Positions 36,066-44,530 of a stretch of DNA of 64,000 nucleotides are shown piece by piece. This DNA comes from Desulfoluna sp. GTDB lineage: Bacteria > Desulfobacterota > Desulfobacteria > Desulfobacterales > Desulfolunaceae. Position numbers and translations under genes: made by a program. Under the pieces are notes generated by a model. The model had not been told where the DNA came from. It did not search any database and worked only from the letters and a program-made list of their open reading frames with translations. The number at the start of each line of letters is the position of its first letter. Positions within the stretch are counted from its first letter, which is position 1. Location: assembly GCF_030145185.1 (NCBI RefSeq), contig NZ_JAQYWB010000008.1:43455-107454 (forward strand), in the 5' to 3' direction.

Positions 36066-36279
36066 GTTTGGGCCCTTTTTTTTATTCAGAGCCTCTGGGG
36101 ATGACGGCGCGTATGCAACGTCGATTTTATAATGATGCCATTCCTGACAGTGACTCCCCATTCATGATGCGGGGTCTTTGAGGCGGCACCCAGGCCGCGG
36201 CTGATTTGATGATACGCCGGCGCCTTGTCCGTGTTCCGGTCCGGAACCGGTCTTCGGCCCGCAGGGAGAACCGGTCACC

Positions 36280-38136
36280 ATGTCCTATCTTGTCCTTGCC
36301 CGAAAATACAGACCCCAGCTTTTTGACGATGTGGTGGGGCAATCCCACGTCACCACGACCCTGAGTCATGCCATTACGGCAGGCCGCGTCGCGCACGCCA
36401 TTCTCTTTTCCGGCCCCCGGGGTACCGGAAAAACCTCCGTGGCCCGTATTCTCGCCAAGGCGATGAACTGTACCGGACGGAAGGAGACCGGGTCTCCTCA
36501 TCCCTGCAACAGCTGCCGGTCCTGCCGGGAGATTACCCAGGGAAGCTCGGCCGATGTGTTCGAGATCGACGGTGCCTCCAACAACAGCGTGGAACAGATC
36601 CGGGAGCTGCGAAACAATGTCAGCTACATGCCGGTCTACAGTCCCTTTAAAATATATATCATTGACGAAGTTCATATGCTCAGTATGGCGGCGTTCAATG
36701 CCCTTTTAAAGACCCTTGAAGAGCCCCCGCCCCATGTTCTGTTCATGTTCGCCACCACCGAAGTCCACAAGATTCCGGTGACGATCCTTTCGCGCTGTCA
36801 GCGTCATGACATGCGGCGTGTTTGCCATCAGGACCTCAAGACCCATCTTGAAAAACTCTGTCGCCTGGAAGCGGTCACCGTTCCTGCAGAGAGCCTGGAT
36901 CTCATCTCTGTGGAGGCCGGGGGCTCGGTGCGGGACTCCCTGAGTATTCTTGATCAGATTATCGGCAGTGCCGTGGACGGCGCTGTGACCCATGAATCGG
37001 TTCTCACCACCCTGGGGTCTGTGGAGACGAGCGATGTCCTCGGGTTGGTGAATGCGCTGATCCGGCGTGACGGCGGCGAGGTTCTTTCCGCGGTCAATCG
37101 GTTTTACACCCAGGGCAATGACCTGAGGCGTCTTTTCGGCAGCCTCACCCAGACGTTAAGGGACCTTCTGGTGCTTGAGGTGGCCGGTCCCGGTGTGCTG
37201 GATCTTCCCGATGGGGAGATGAGTGCCCTGGCCGCCATGGCCAACGCCTCGACCCGGGGGTTTCTCACCAAGGCTCTGGAGGTGCTTCTGGCCGAGGAGT
37301 CGGCCATGCGTTACGCTGCGGCGCCTAAAATGGCTTTGGAGCTGGCCCTCATCAAGATTTTGCAGGTCCCGGACGCCTTGTCCATTGATGCCCTGATTCG
37401 AAAAATTGACACCCTGCAGAAGGTGGGAGGGGCACCCGTCCCGCCGACAGGGAGCCCCGTGGCCGGACCCGGGGTCTCTGAAACCCGGACGGGGTATGTC
37501 GCGACTCCCCCCATGACTCAACAGGGGACTCAACAGGCGGCCCCGCAGGCACCTCAACCGGTCTCCCCGCAGGCGGCCCCCCCCCAGGCGCACCCTCAGC
37601 CCTCAGTCAGCCCAGAAACGCCAGAATTGGAGGATCGGGCCATGGACTCACCTCCAGCGCCGGTGGCTGATCCGATGCCATCGCCCCCGGCTGAAACGCC
37701 GGAGCGGTCCGAAACGCCGAAGCCGACCTGGAATCCTTCCCATTCGCCGGAAAAGGCCTGGGGTGTTTTTCTCGACGCGTTGCGGAAAAACAGGCCTTCC
37801 ATGGCCCCGCTTCTGGCCAAAAGCGCCTTGAAAAAAGTGTCTGGAAAGAGTATTGAGATCGAAATCACTGCCTCCCGTTTTGCCGTGGGACGTTTGAATA
37901 ACGGCAAAAAAAAGGAGCTGGAAGAGGAAATTCGGGCCTGGTTTGGTTCGGATATGAACGTGACCCTACACACCATCATTGCCGGTGAAGAGGCCCCTGC
38001 CGGGGCACGCCATGGAAACGATCGCCTCATCACGGAGGCAAAGGAACACCCCGTTATCCACGAGGCCGTTCGGGTCTTCGGGGGCAAGGTGGATGTCAAC
38101 ATCATTAAGGAGGATGACCATGAAAGGCATGGGTAA
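36280..38136 (+). CDS. dnaX: DNA polymerase III subunits gamma/tau
   Basis: 618 residues. Clamp-loader AAA+ ATPase: Walker A GPRGTGKTS, four-cysteine zinc site (C-HPCNSCRSC), DEXX IIDEVHMLS, sensor 1 ATTEVHKIP. After about 375 comes a proline/glutamine-rich linker (380-480) and the C-terminal tau domain (DALRKNRPSMAPLLAKS). Organises the replisome and loads the beta clamp. An A8 run at 37906-37913 contains A AAA AAG in the right frame (see findings). The next gene overlaps its end by 17 nt. Confidence 0.95.
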   Translation: MSYLVLARKYRPQLFDDVVGQSHVTTTLSHAITAGRVAHAILFSGPRGTGKTSVARILAKAMNCTGRKETGSPHPCNSCRSCREITQGSSADVFEIDGASNNSVEQIRELRNNVSYMPVYSPFKIYIIDEVHMLSMAAFNALLKTLEEPPPHVLFMFATTEVHKIPVTILSRCQRHDMRRVCHQDLKTHLEKLCRLEAVTVPAESLDLISVEAGGSVRDSLSILDQIIGSAVDGAVTHESVLTTLGSVETSDVLGLVNALIRRDGGEVLSAVNRFYTQGNDLRRLFGSLTQTLRDLLVLEVAGPGVLDLPDGEMSALAAMANASTRGFLTKALEVLLAEESAMRYAAAPKMALELALIKILQVPDALSIDALIRKIDTLQKVGGAPVPPTGSPVAGPGVSETRTGYVATPPMTQQGTQQAAPQAPQPVSPQAAPPQAHPQPSVSPETPELEDRAMDSPPAPVADPMPSPPAETPERSETPKPTWNPSHSPEKAWGVFLDALRKNRPSMAPLLAKSALKKVSGKSIEIEITASRFAVGRLNNGKKKELEEEIRAWFGSDMNVTLHTIIAGEEAPAGARHGNDRLITEAKEHPVIHEAVRVFGGKVDVNIIKEDDHERHG

Positions 38137-38431
38137 CATGATGAAGCAGGCCCAGAAGATGCAGGCCAAGATGATGAAGCTTCAAGGCGAGATGGATCAG
38201 TACACCGCAGAAGGCACGGCCGGGGGCGGGATGGTTAAGGCGGTGGCCAATGGGAAGCAGACGGTGCTTTCGGTGACCATCAACCCTGAAGCGGTGGATC
38301 CAGAAGATGTGGAGATCCTCCAGGACATGGTCACTGCGGCTGTGAATGACGCCCTGACCAAGGTGGGCCTGATCGTCAATGAGAAGATGAGCAAAGTGAC
38401 CGGCGGGATGAATATTCCCGGTCTTATGTAG
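38120..38431 (+). CDS. YbaB/EbfC nucleoid-associated protein
   Basis: 103 residues. Begins MKGMGNMMKQAQKMQAKMMK, and has the GMVKAVANGKQTVLSVTINPEAVDPEDVEILQDM segment typical of the family. Dimeric DNA-binding protein that forms tweezer-like structures. AAGGAGG precedes the ATG at 38120, inside the end of dnaX. The dnaX-ybaB-recR order is widespread. Confidence 0.93.
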   Translation: MKGMGNMMKQAQKMQAKMMKLQGEMDQYTAEGTAGGGMVKAVANGKQTVLSVTINPEAVDPEDVEILQDMVTAAVNDALTKVGLIVNEKMSKVTGGMNIPGLM

Positions 38432-38532
38432 GTTTATGAACGCGCTTTCTTGTGCTGAATGCCGGGTGATCAGCTCCCGGCACCCAGGCAGGGGGCGTTG
38501 TCTTTTGTTTTGCACCCACTACCAGGTCCAGC

Positions 38533-39147
38533 ATGAATCATTATCCAGCCTCGTTGAAGCAGCTCATTGACAACCTCGCCCGCTTGCCCGGTATCGGTCG
38601 AAAGAGCGCCGAAAGACTGGCCCTTCATATCCTGAAGGCCTCACACCGTGAAGCCGATCTTCTGGCCTCCAGTATTGTTGAGGTGAAGAAACGAGTGCGG
38701 CTGTGCCGCCGTTGTTTTGCCCTCGCAGAGGAGGACTACTGCCCGGTGTGCACCAACATGAACCGCGACCATTCGCGTATCTGTGTGGTGGAAAAACCGG
38801 CCGATATGGCGGCCATTGAGATGTCTGGCGGCTACAACGGGAGCTATCATATTCTCCAGGGGGCCCTCTCTCCCATGGACGGTATCGGTCCCGACGATCT
38901 TCGCATTGCAGAGCTCTTGAAGCGCGTGGACGTCGATGGGCCTTCCGAGGTGATTCTGGCCACGGGGACCAATGTGGAGGGTGAAGCCACGGCGGCATTT
39001 ATTTCGGAAAAGCTGCATCACCAGCCGGTGCGGGTGACCCGTATCGCCTCTGGGGTTCCCATGGGTGGGGATTTAAAATATGTGGATCAGGTGACCCTGA
39101 AACGGGCCATGGAGACGCGTCATGACACAAGGTACCTTGACAAGTGA
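38533..39147 (+). CDS. recR: Recombination mediator RecR
   Basis: 204 residues. Helix-hairpin-helix (LARLPGIGRKSAERLALHIL), zinc finger CRRCFALAEEDYCPVC, and a Toprim domain (ICVVEKPADMAAIE; LRIAELLKRV). Acts with RecO and RecF in recombinational repair of gaps. Third gene of dnaX-ybaB-recR. The ribosome site is weak (GGTCCAGC). Confidence 0.94.
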   Translation: MNHYPASLKQLIDNLARLPGIGRKSAERLALHILKASHREADLLASSIVEVKKRVRLCRRCFALAEEDYCPVCTNMNRDHSRICVVEKPADMAAIEMSGGYNGSYHILQGALSPMDGIGPDDLRIAELLKRVDVDGPSEVILATGTNVEGEATAAFISEKLHHQPVRVTRIASGVPMGGDLKYVDQVTLKRAMETRHDTRYLDK

Positions 39148-39580
39148 TGATATTTTTCAGTGCACCCAGTGCGGGGAGTGCTGTACAGGTTTCGGTGGCA
39201 ACTACATGACCCCGGAGGACGTGGATCGCATTGCCGCTTTTGTCGGCGTGAGCCGGGAGCGGTTCCTTGAGGACTACTGTCAGATGGTAGACGGCCTGCC
39301 GGTGATTGCCGTGGGTGAGGACGGCCGATGCGTTTTTTTTCGTGGGAACTGCACCATCCATGAAGTGAAACCCCGGATGTGCCGTGCCTGGCCTTTTATT
39401 GACGCGGTGGCACGGGTGCCCTCAAACTGGGAGCTCATGGCCGGTGCCTGCCCCGGCATTCAGACGGGTTTTCCCCTCGAAGAGGTGCGCCGCATTGTCC
39501 GTCTGGAGATCGACAAACTGGATAAGGCCCGCAATGAAAAAGGGTCAATTTCCCCACATCTCCGAGGGCAGAAGGCGTAA
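39122..39580 (+). CDS. YkgJ-family cysteine-cluster protein
   Basis: 152 residues. N-terminal CTQCGECCTG, the CXXCXXCC signature of the zinc- or iron-chelating family, with the later CVFFRGNCTIHEVKPRMCRAWPF cysteines expected to complete the metal site. It overlaps the end of recR by 26 nt, so it is translationally coupled. Function is not established for the family. Confidence 0.82.
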   Translation: MTQGTLTSDDIFQCTQCGECCTGFGGNYMTPEDVDRIAAFVGVSRERFLEDYCQMVDGLPVIAVGEDGRCVFFRGNCTIHEVKPRMCRAWPFIDAVARVPSNWELMAGACPGIQTGFPLEEVRRIVRLEIDKLDKARNEKGSISPHLRGQKA

Positions 39581-39793
39581 CGGGGTGTTTGGCGTTTCGG
39601 GTATCCCGATGATCCCCTGCCGGTGAAGCTCTTCAAGGGCTGTCTCCAGGGCGCCGGGTTCACCGGTCCACAGTGTGGCTACCGTCTCTCGGTTCAGGGG
39701 TAGCGCCTGGTCGGCCAGGCCGGTTAAGAGCAGGTAACAGGAGACGGTCTCCGTCGGGAGATGAAGGGTGAAGATTTTCTGGTCCATGTGCAT
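39545..39793 (-). CDS. Small winged-helix-like protein
   Basis: 82 residues from the ATG at 39793 (another ATG at 39787, better spaced from AAGGAGG). The body (VSCYLLLTGLADQALPLNRET ... ALEELHRQGII) looks like a winged-helix domain. It is convergent with the YkgJ-type gene and the two coding ends overlap by 36 bp. No close family is recognised; a DNA-binding role is a guess from the fold. Confidence 0.5.
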   Translation of the reverse strand: MHMDQKIFTLHLPTETVSCYLLLTGLADQALPLNRETVATLWTGEPGALETALEELHRQGIIGIPETPNTPLRLLPSEMWGN

Positions 39794-39965
39794 GGGGCCT
39801 CCTTGACCTATCGGTATGAGCGGAATGAATGATTGGGGCAGGCCATCAGGCTGTCCCACTTCGATGACACTGCGGAGTATATCAAACAGTGCCTAATTCA
39901 CAACCTTTGGCGGGCGATGCAAGCGATTGCGTTGTCCTCCCTATGACACAGGCGTCTTTTTTATT

Positions 39966-40751
39966 ATGATTGGTATTTTTGATTCGGGCATCGGGGGGCT
40001 TACCACCTGCCGCGCCCTGAAACAGGCCCTTCCCGGGCACGACATGATCTATTTCGGCGATACCGCCCGAACTCCCTATGGCAGCAAGAGCCGGGAGACG
40101 GTGGTGCGTTACAGTCTTGAGAACAGTCGCTTTCTCCTTGAGATGGGCGCAGAGATGATTGTGGTGGGATGCAATACGGCCTCCAGTGTGGCTCCGGACG
40201 CCATCCGCAAAGCCTTTGACGTTCCTGTGTTTGAAGTCGTGGCACCGGCTGTGGAACAGGCGCTGGCCGCTTCGAAAAAGGGGCGTATCGGTGTGATCGG
40301 CACCCGGGGAACCATCGACAGTGGGGTGTATGAGACCCGTATCAAGGCGATGCTTCCTTCTGCCACGGTCCACTCCAATTCCTGCCCTCTGCTGGTGCCT
40401 CTGGTGGAAGAGGGCTGGTTCAATCGCCCGGAAACTCGCCGTATCGTGAAGAGTTATATCCACCCCTTGCGGGAACGCCAGATCGATACCTTGATCCTTG
40501 GCTGTACCCATTACCCCATGTTGCAGTCGATTATTCAGGAGAAGGCGGGTAAGCGTGTCACCATTATCAACTCGGGTTCCGCGGTGGCTCAGCAGGTGAA
40601 GGCCTTCGTCGAAGCCAACCCTGAATGGCGGGATAAGGGCGGGCGTACCGGCGGGGATCGTTTTTTTGTTTCGGATTATACCCCCCAGTTTCGTTCCATT
40701 GCGGAGTCCATCCTCAAACAGAAGGTGGAGCTCCAGCTGGTGCAGCAGTAA
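39966..40751 (+). CDS. murI: Glutamate racemase
   Basis: 261 residues. Cofactor-independent L-/D-glutamate interconversion for peptidoglycan. Signatures: FDSGIGGLT at the start, catalytic cysteines in GCNTASS (about 70) and GCTHYPML (about 181). ATG 39966 begins directly with MIGIFDSG; there is no clear ribosome site upstream. A good terminator follows. Confidence 0.94.
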   Translation: MIGIFDSGIGGLTTCRALKQALPGHDMIYFGDTARTPYGSKSRETVVRYSLENSRFLLEMGAEMIVVGCNTASSVAPDAIRKAFDVPVFEVVAPAVEQALAASKKGRIGVIGTRGTIDSGVYETRIKAMLPSATVHSNSCPLLVPLVEEGWFNRPETRRIVKSYIHPLRERQIDTLILGCTHYPMLQSIIQEKAGKRVTIINSGSAVAQQVKAFVEANPEWRDKGGRTGGDRFFVSDYTPQFRSIAESILKQKVELQLVQQ

Positions 40752-40777
40752 GCCTCTCTATTTGTAACGTTATCTGG

Positions 40778-40816
40778 AAAAACCCGGGCTGAGGGATACT
40801 CATGACCGGGTTTTTT
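40778..40816 (+). terminator. Terminator after murI
   Basis: AAAAACCCGG...CCGGGTTTTTT with a loop of about 18 nt. Confidence 0.85.
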
Positions 40817-41003
40817 ATTCGGGAAAGGCGTGATTCTATCTCTGGTGGCTGTTCATGGTGGCGAGGCGCCCTTACGATGTCCTCACATGGTGAATAATGA
40901 TTGATCATTTATGAGATTGATATTATAAATAAATATGTTTTTTCTTCGGGCGGTCCGCGCCTTGAATGCCTTCTTGAACCTTCCAGAATGAATCTTTCCG
41001 GCC

Positions 41004-41420
41004 ATGACAAATGAACGACGTCGACATCCCCGGTACAAGGCGAGAAGCGGCACTTATGTCTCCATGCTGCCCGCATCAACATGCATGGGGCAGCTGGTAG
41101 ATGTCAGTGTTGGAGGGCTCTCCTTTCGCTACATCGATCACGAAGGGGTGGACCGCAACCGGGAAGAGACCCATGTCTTCATCGGGGACGACTCCGTTTA
41201 TCTCGATGGCATTCGCACCACCATCATCGATGATGTGCCCGTCTGTGAGCGACCGTCGTGGGACTTCTCCGGGGTTCGCCTCTGTCATGCCAGGCGAGTG
41301 CGGCAGCGCAGGGTGCGTTTTGACGCCATGAGCCTGGATCAGAAAGCGCAATTGGACTATTTTCTTCGGTACCGTACCGCAGGGGCTTCTGATCGTCTCG
41401 CGATCAACGATTCCTGCTGA
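41004..41420 (+). CDS. PilZ-domain protein
   Basis: 138 residues, one PilZ domain. The c-di-GMP-binding pair is visible: an arginine-rich RRRHPRYKA at the N-terminus and DVSVGGLSF (D/N-x-S-x-x-G). A stand-alone PilZ protein reports c-di-GMP to a partner such as pilus, flagellar or EPS machinery, all of which are in this window. The partner is not identifiable from sequence. Confidence 0.85.
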   Translation: MTNERRRHPRYKARSGTYVSMLPASTCMGQLVDVSVGGLSFRYIDHEGVDRNREETHVFIGDDSVYLDGIRTTIIDDVPVCERPSWDFSGVRLCHARRVRQRRVRFDAMSLDQKAQLDYFLRYRTAGASDRLAINDSC

Positions 41421-41619
41421 TCCTTGTTTCTGTGTGTCTCCCTGCATTTACAAACGGTTATCCTCTGTGCCTTTACAGGGCATCTCTTCTCTCCTGTCTT
41501 TACGAGCTCCACTCCTTCTTATTCCAGCCTGTAGCCAACCGTTTCTTTTTTTTGTTTTGTGAAAAGCGTCTATCCGAGTCTGCGCCATTCCGATTTGTAA
41601 CCTGATGAAGGAGGAATCC

Positions 41620-42549
41620 ATGACCGTTAGTAAGATTTTCATTGCCGGCGCTGGAAACGTCGGTTCGGCCAGCGCGGCGTTTATGTCGATGAAACAGCTG
41701 GGGAACGTTTATCTTTTTGATATTATAGAGGACTTTGCGATTGGTCAGGCGATGGATATCAATCAGTCGCTTCCCTATTGGAATTCTGACTCCAAGGTGT
41801 CGGGGTGCCGTTCCCTCGATGAGATGGAGGGGGCTGACGTGGTGGTGATTACGGCCGGCGGTAAGAGGGCCGAAGGCATGACGCGGCTGGATCTTCTCTA
41901 TCAAAATCTGGATATCATGTATCAGATCGGAGAAAAGGTGATGGCTTTGGCTCCCAAGGCCTTTGTCCATGTCACCAGCAACCCGGTGGATGTGCTGGCC
42001 TGGGCGCTCAAGGCGAAATGGCCGGAAATGAATGTCACCGGCTTGGGGTGCGCCCTGGATGCCATGCGGTTCCGATTTTTTCTGGCCGAACACCTGAATG
42101 TCTCCCGTGAAGCCGTGGGTTGTACCGTGATTGGGACCCACGATGACAACATGATCCCTTTGGTGGCACGGGCGGATGTGGGTGGGATTCCTGTGACACA
42201 GCATTTGACCCCCGCCGATGAAGAGCGGCTGGTGACCCTGGTAAAGCATGGGGGCGGAGATATCGTCAAGCGCTTGAAAACACGCAGCGGCTTTTTTGCG
42301 GCGGCGACCAAGGTGACCCATATCATTGAATCTTATCTTTATAACAAGCAGCATATTTTTCCCTTAAGTGTGACCCTGAACGGTGAGTATGGCTACACCG
42401 ATATGGCCCTCTCCCTTCCTGTCTCCATTGGAGAGCGGGGGGTCCACGATATTTTTGAGTTTGAGTTAAGCGATCACGAACGGGCCATGCTGGATGTCTG
42501 TGCCGGGTCCATGCGAAAGGTGATCTCTGAAATTCGTGCGAGGCAGTAA
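41620..42549 (+). CDS. mdh: Malate dehydrogenase (LDH/MDH family)
   Basis: 309 residues. NAD-binding GAGNVGSAS, catalytic histidine in GTHDDNM, substrate-binding arginines in KRAEGMTRLDLL. The arginine in KRAEG at the specificity position predicts malate/oxaloacetate rather than lactate/pyruvate (glutamine there). The loop lacks the usual RKPG of LDH-like MDHs, so the assignment is good but not certain. AAGGAGG precedes the ATG at 41620. Confidence 0.82.
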   Translation: MTVSKIFIAGAGNVGSASAAFMSMKQLGNVYLFDIIEDFAIGQAMDINQSLPYWNSDSKVSGCRSLDEMEGADVVVITAGGKRAEGMTRLDLLYQNLDIMYQIGEKVMALAPKAFVHVTSNPVDVLAWALKAKWPEMNVTGLGCALDAMRFRFFLAEHLNVSREAVGCTVIGTHDDNMIPLVARADVGGIPVTQHLTPADEERLVTLVKHGGGDIVKRLKTRSGFFAAATKVTHIIESYLYNKQHIFPLSVTLNGEYGYTDMALSLPVSIGERGVHDIFEFELSDHERAMLDVCAGSMRKVISEIRARQ

Positions 42550-42719
42550 AGGGTCGCCGCGGGTGCCTTTCGTGAAATGGGTGTGCACGCGTCACGATTC
42601 AGTACACACTAGCCTCCGGGGAGCCATTTCAGGGCGGCGTAAGGGATATCCGTACACGGGTTTTTGTGACCGTTGCGGTTGGTCCGCGGTGCGCAAGCAT
42701 ACCTGAACGCCTTTGTTCC

Positions 42720-42803
42720 CTGGAGTGCGGCGCTCCGTTTCGGTTCGTCTTTCTCGGTTTTTTAAAGGTCGCGGCTCAAACGATGACCAAGGCCGAGACG
42801 TTG
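42720..42803 (+). repeat. Family-D inverted repeat, copy 1
   Basis: Starts GGAGTGCGGCGCTCC and continues with TCGGTTCGT, TTTTTTAAAGGTCGCGGC and CGATGACCAAGGCC. The same sequence occurs on the opposite strand at about 63541-63611, with a few mismatches, 20.8 kb away. Confidence 0.75.
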
Positions 42804-43038
42804 AATAAAAATGGGCTCAACGAACGGAAACACCAATAGGGCTTTACAATAGAGTGGAGGCACCACAGCCGCCCTTCCGGGCGCGCCGTGCTCCGTAGCG
42901 ACTTTTTTTGCCGGGAGCTTTGCCCGGCCATTCAAAAGAATCAGGTCCTTTTATGACCATGGTTTTCCGGGGGGGTACATGGGCGATAACGAATCCAAAA
43001 GCCTGAGCGAAGCGACTCCTCGCCGATGGCCTATAGGT

Positions 43039-43103
43039 ATTTTTGCCTAAGTGGCTTCGTCACCCTTGCCGCCGGAGGCTTCGTATCATGAGCTGAATAG
43101 TGA
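43039..43103 (-). repeat. Family-C repeat, partial copy
   Basis: The stretch TTTGCCTAAGTGGCTTCG through GCCGCCGGAGGC is the reverse complement of part of the complete copy at 10634, with one mismatch over 39 bp. It ends in TGAATAGT like the complete copy. Confidence 0.75.
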
Positions 43104-43241
43104 CGGTTTTCTCGCGATGTGAGATCATCACCGGTGATCGTCGAGTCGCCTCTGTGTGCGGGCCGGTTTTTTGGGGTATGCAAATGAGAAGGGTTGGTAT
43201 AGGAAGCATGGGAACCCTGATATCCCAAAGGAGATGTTTCC

Positions 43242-44414
43242 ATGAACCCCGGCTTATATATCCATGTCCCTTTCTGTCTTCGCAAGTGCCCGTATTGTGA
43301 CTTTTATTCCGAGGCGGATTTGACGCTGAAATCCGCATTTCTTGAGGCATTGAGATGTGAAATGGCGTTGGTGGCGGAAGCCCTTCCGGATGCGGGGGGC
43401 TTTGATACGGTCTATTTTGGCGGCGGGACCCCCTCGCTTCTGGAGCCTTCGGAGGTGGCAGGGGTTTTGGATGCGGTTCAGCGTCATTTCACGGTTGCCG
43501 ACGATGTGGAGGTGACCCTTGAGGTGAATCCTGGGACGGTGACGCCTGAAAAGTTGGCAGGATTTCGCCATGCCGGGGTGAATCGCCTGAGCATCGGGGT
43601 GCAGTCCCTTGATGATGCGACCTTACGTTTTCTGGGGCGTCTTCATAACGCGGAACAGGCGCGGGATGTGCTCGATGCGGCGAGGGCCTGCGGATTTGCC
43701 AGCCTCAGCGCTGACCTTATCTATGGGGTTGGGGGGGCGACGGGGCAGAGCGTCGAGGCCGTGCTTTCCGACGTGACAGCCCTTCTTTCCTATGCGCCAG
43801 AGCATCTCTCCTGTTACATGCTGACCCTGGAGGAGGGAACTCCGCTTCACGCCCGTCACAGCAACAACGATTTTATGATGCCTGACGAAACGGCTCAGGG
43901 GACTCTTTTTTCAACAGTTTCGGATACCCTCACCGAAGGGGGCTACCTCCACTATGAGGTCTCTAACTTTGCCCGGAGCCCCGGGTTTGTTTCCCGGCAT
44001 AATACGAAGTATTGGGAGATGGTCACCACCGTGGGGCTGGGACCTTCGGCCCATGGTTTCTGGTGTGGCGGGGGGGGGCGTCAAGAGCCTTCGCGCTGGT
44101 GGAATGTGGCGAACCTGAGGTCCTGGCTGGCTTGCTTGAAAGAGGGGCGGCGCCCTGTCCAGGGAGAAGAGACTCTGGACCGGGAGGCGTTGATGACGGA
44201 GGCGTTATATCTCGGTCTGCGGCGCATGGAAGGGGTCGCTCTGAAAGACTTTCATCGGCGTTTTGCGGTGGACTTGGTGTCGGTCCTGGGGGGGCTTTTC
44301 GGAGAGCTGGAAGAGCAGGGGCTGATGGTCAGATCGTCAGATGCCATTCGCCTGACCCGCAGAGGGTTTGCCGTGGCCGATGGGATTGTGCTTCGTTTGT
44401 TGCAGGCGCTGTAG
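43242..44414 (+). CDS. hemW: Radical-SAM heme chaperone HemW-like protein
   Basis: 390 residues. Radical-SAM motif CLRKCPYCDF (CX3CX2C, plus the neighbouring residues typical of HemW/HemN-like proteins), YFGGGTPSLL, and the C-terminal HemN_C-type region. Often called coproporphyrinogen oxidase by similarity, but HemW proteins are thought to carry heme to proteins. Starts after AAGGAG. Terminator follows. Confidence 0.88.
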   Translation: MNPGLYIHVPFCLRKCPYCDFYSEADLTLKSAFLEALRCEMALVAEALPDAGGFDTVYFGGGTPSLLEPSEVAGVLDAVQRHFTVADDVEVTLEVNPGTVTPEKLAGFRHAGVNRLSIGVQSLDDATLRFLGRLHNAEQARDVLDAARACGFASLSADLIYGVGGATGQSVEAVLSDVTALLSYAPEHLSCYMLTLEEGTPLHARHSNNDFMMPDETAQGTLFSTVSDTLTEGGYLHYEVSNFARSPGFVSRHNTKYWEMVTTVGLGPSAHGFWCGGGGRQEPSRWWNVANLRSWLACLKEGRRPVQGEETLDREALMTEALYLGLRRMEGVALKDFHRRFAVDLVSVLGGLFGELEEQGLMVRSSDAIRLTRRGFAVADGIVLRLLQAL

Positions 44415-44449
44415 GATGTGACGCTTTATTATGACTCGGAAAAAAGAGA

Positions 44450-44488
44450 AGCCCGTCATTTCAGAAGAATGAAATGACGGGCTTTTTA
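44450..44488 (+). terminator. Bidirectional terminator
   Basis: AGCCCGTCATTTCA pairs with TGAAATGACGGGCT, loop of 6 nt, then TTTTT; A-rich on the other side, so it also serves the convergent DUF2333-type gene. Confidence 0.92.
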
Positions 44489-44530
44489 GGTTGAACGTCT
44501 GGGCTCCCTTATGGCAAGGATCGCCGCTTT

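Larger units (their letters stand above)
42550..43241. other. Repeat-rich intergenic region
   Basis: About 690 bp without a credible gene. It holds part of repeat family D (42720-42803), the reverse partial copy of family C (43039-43103), several short GC palindromes and the hemW leader. AAGGAG precedes the hemW ATG. Confidence 0.6.
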
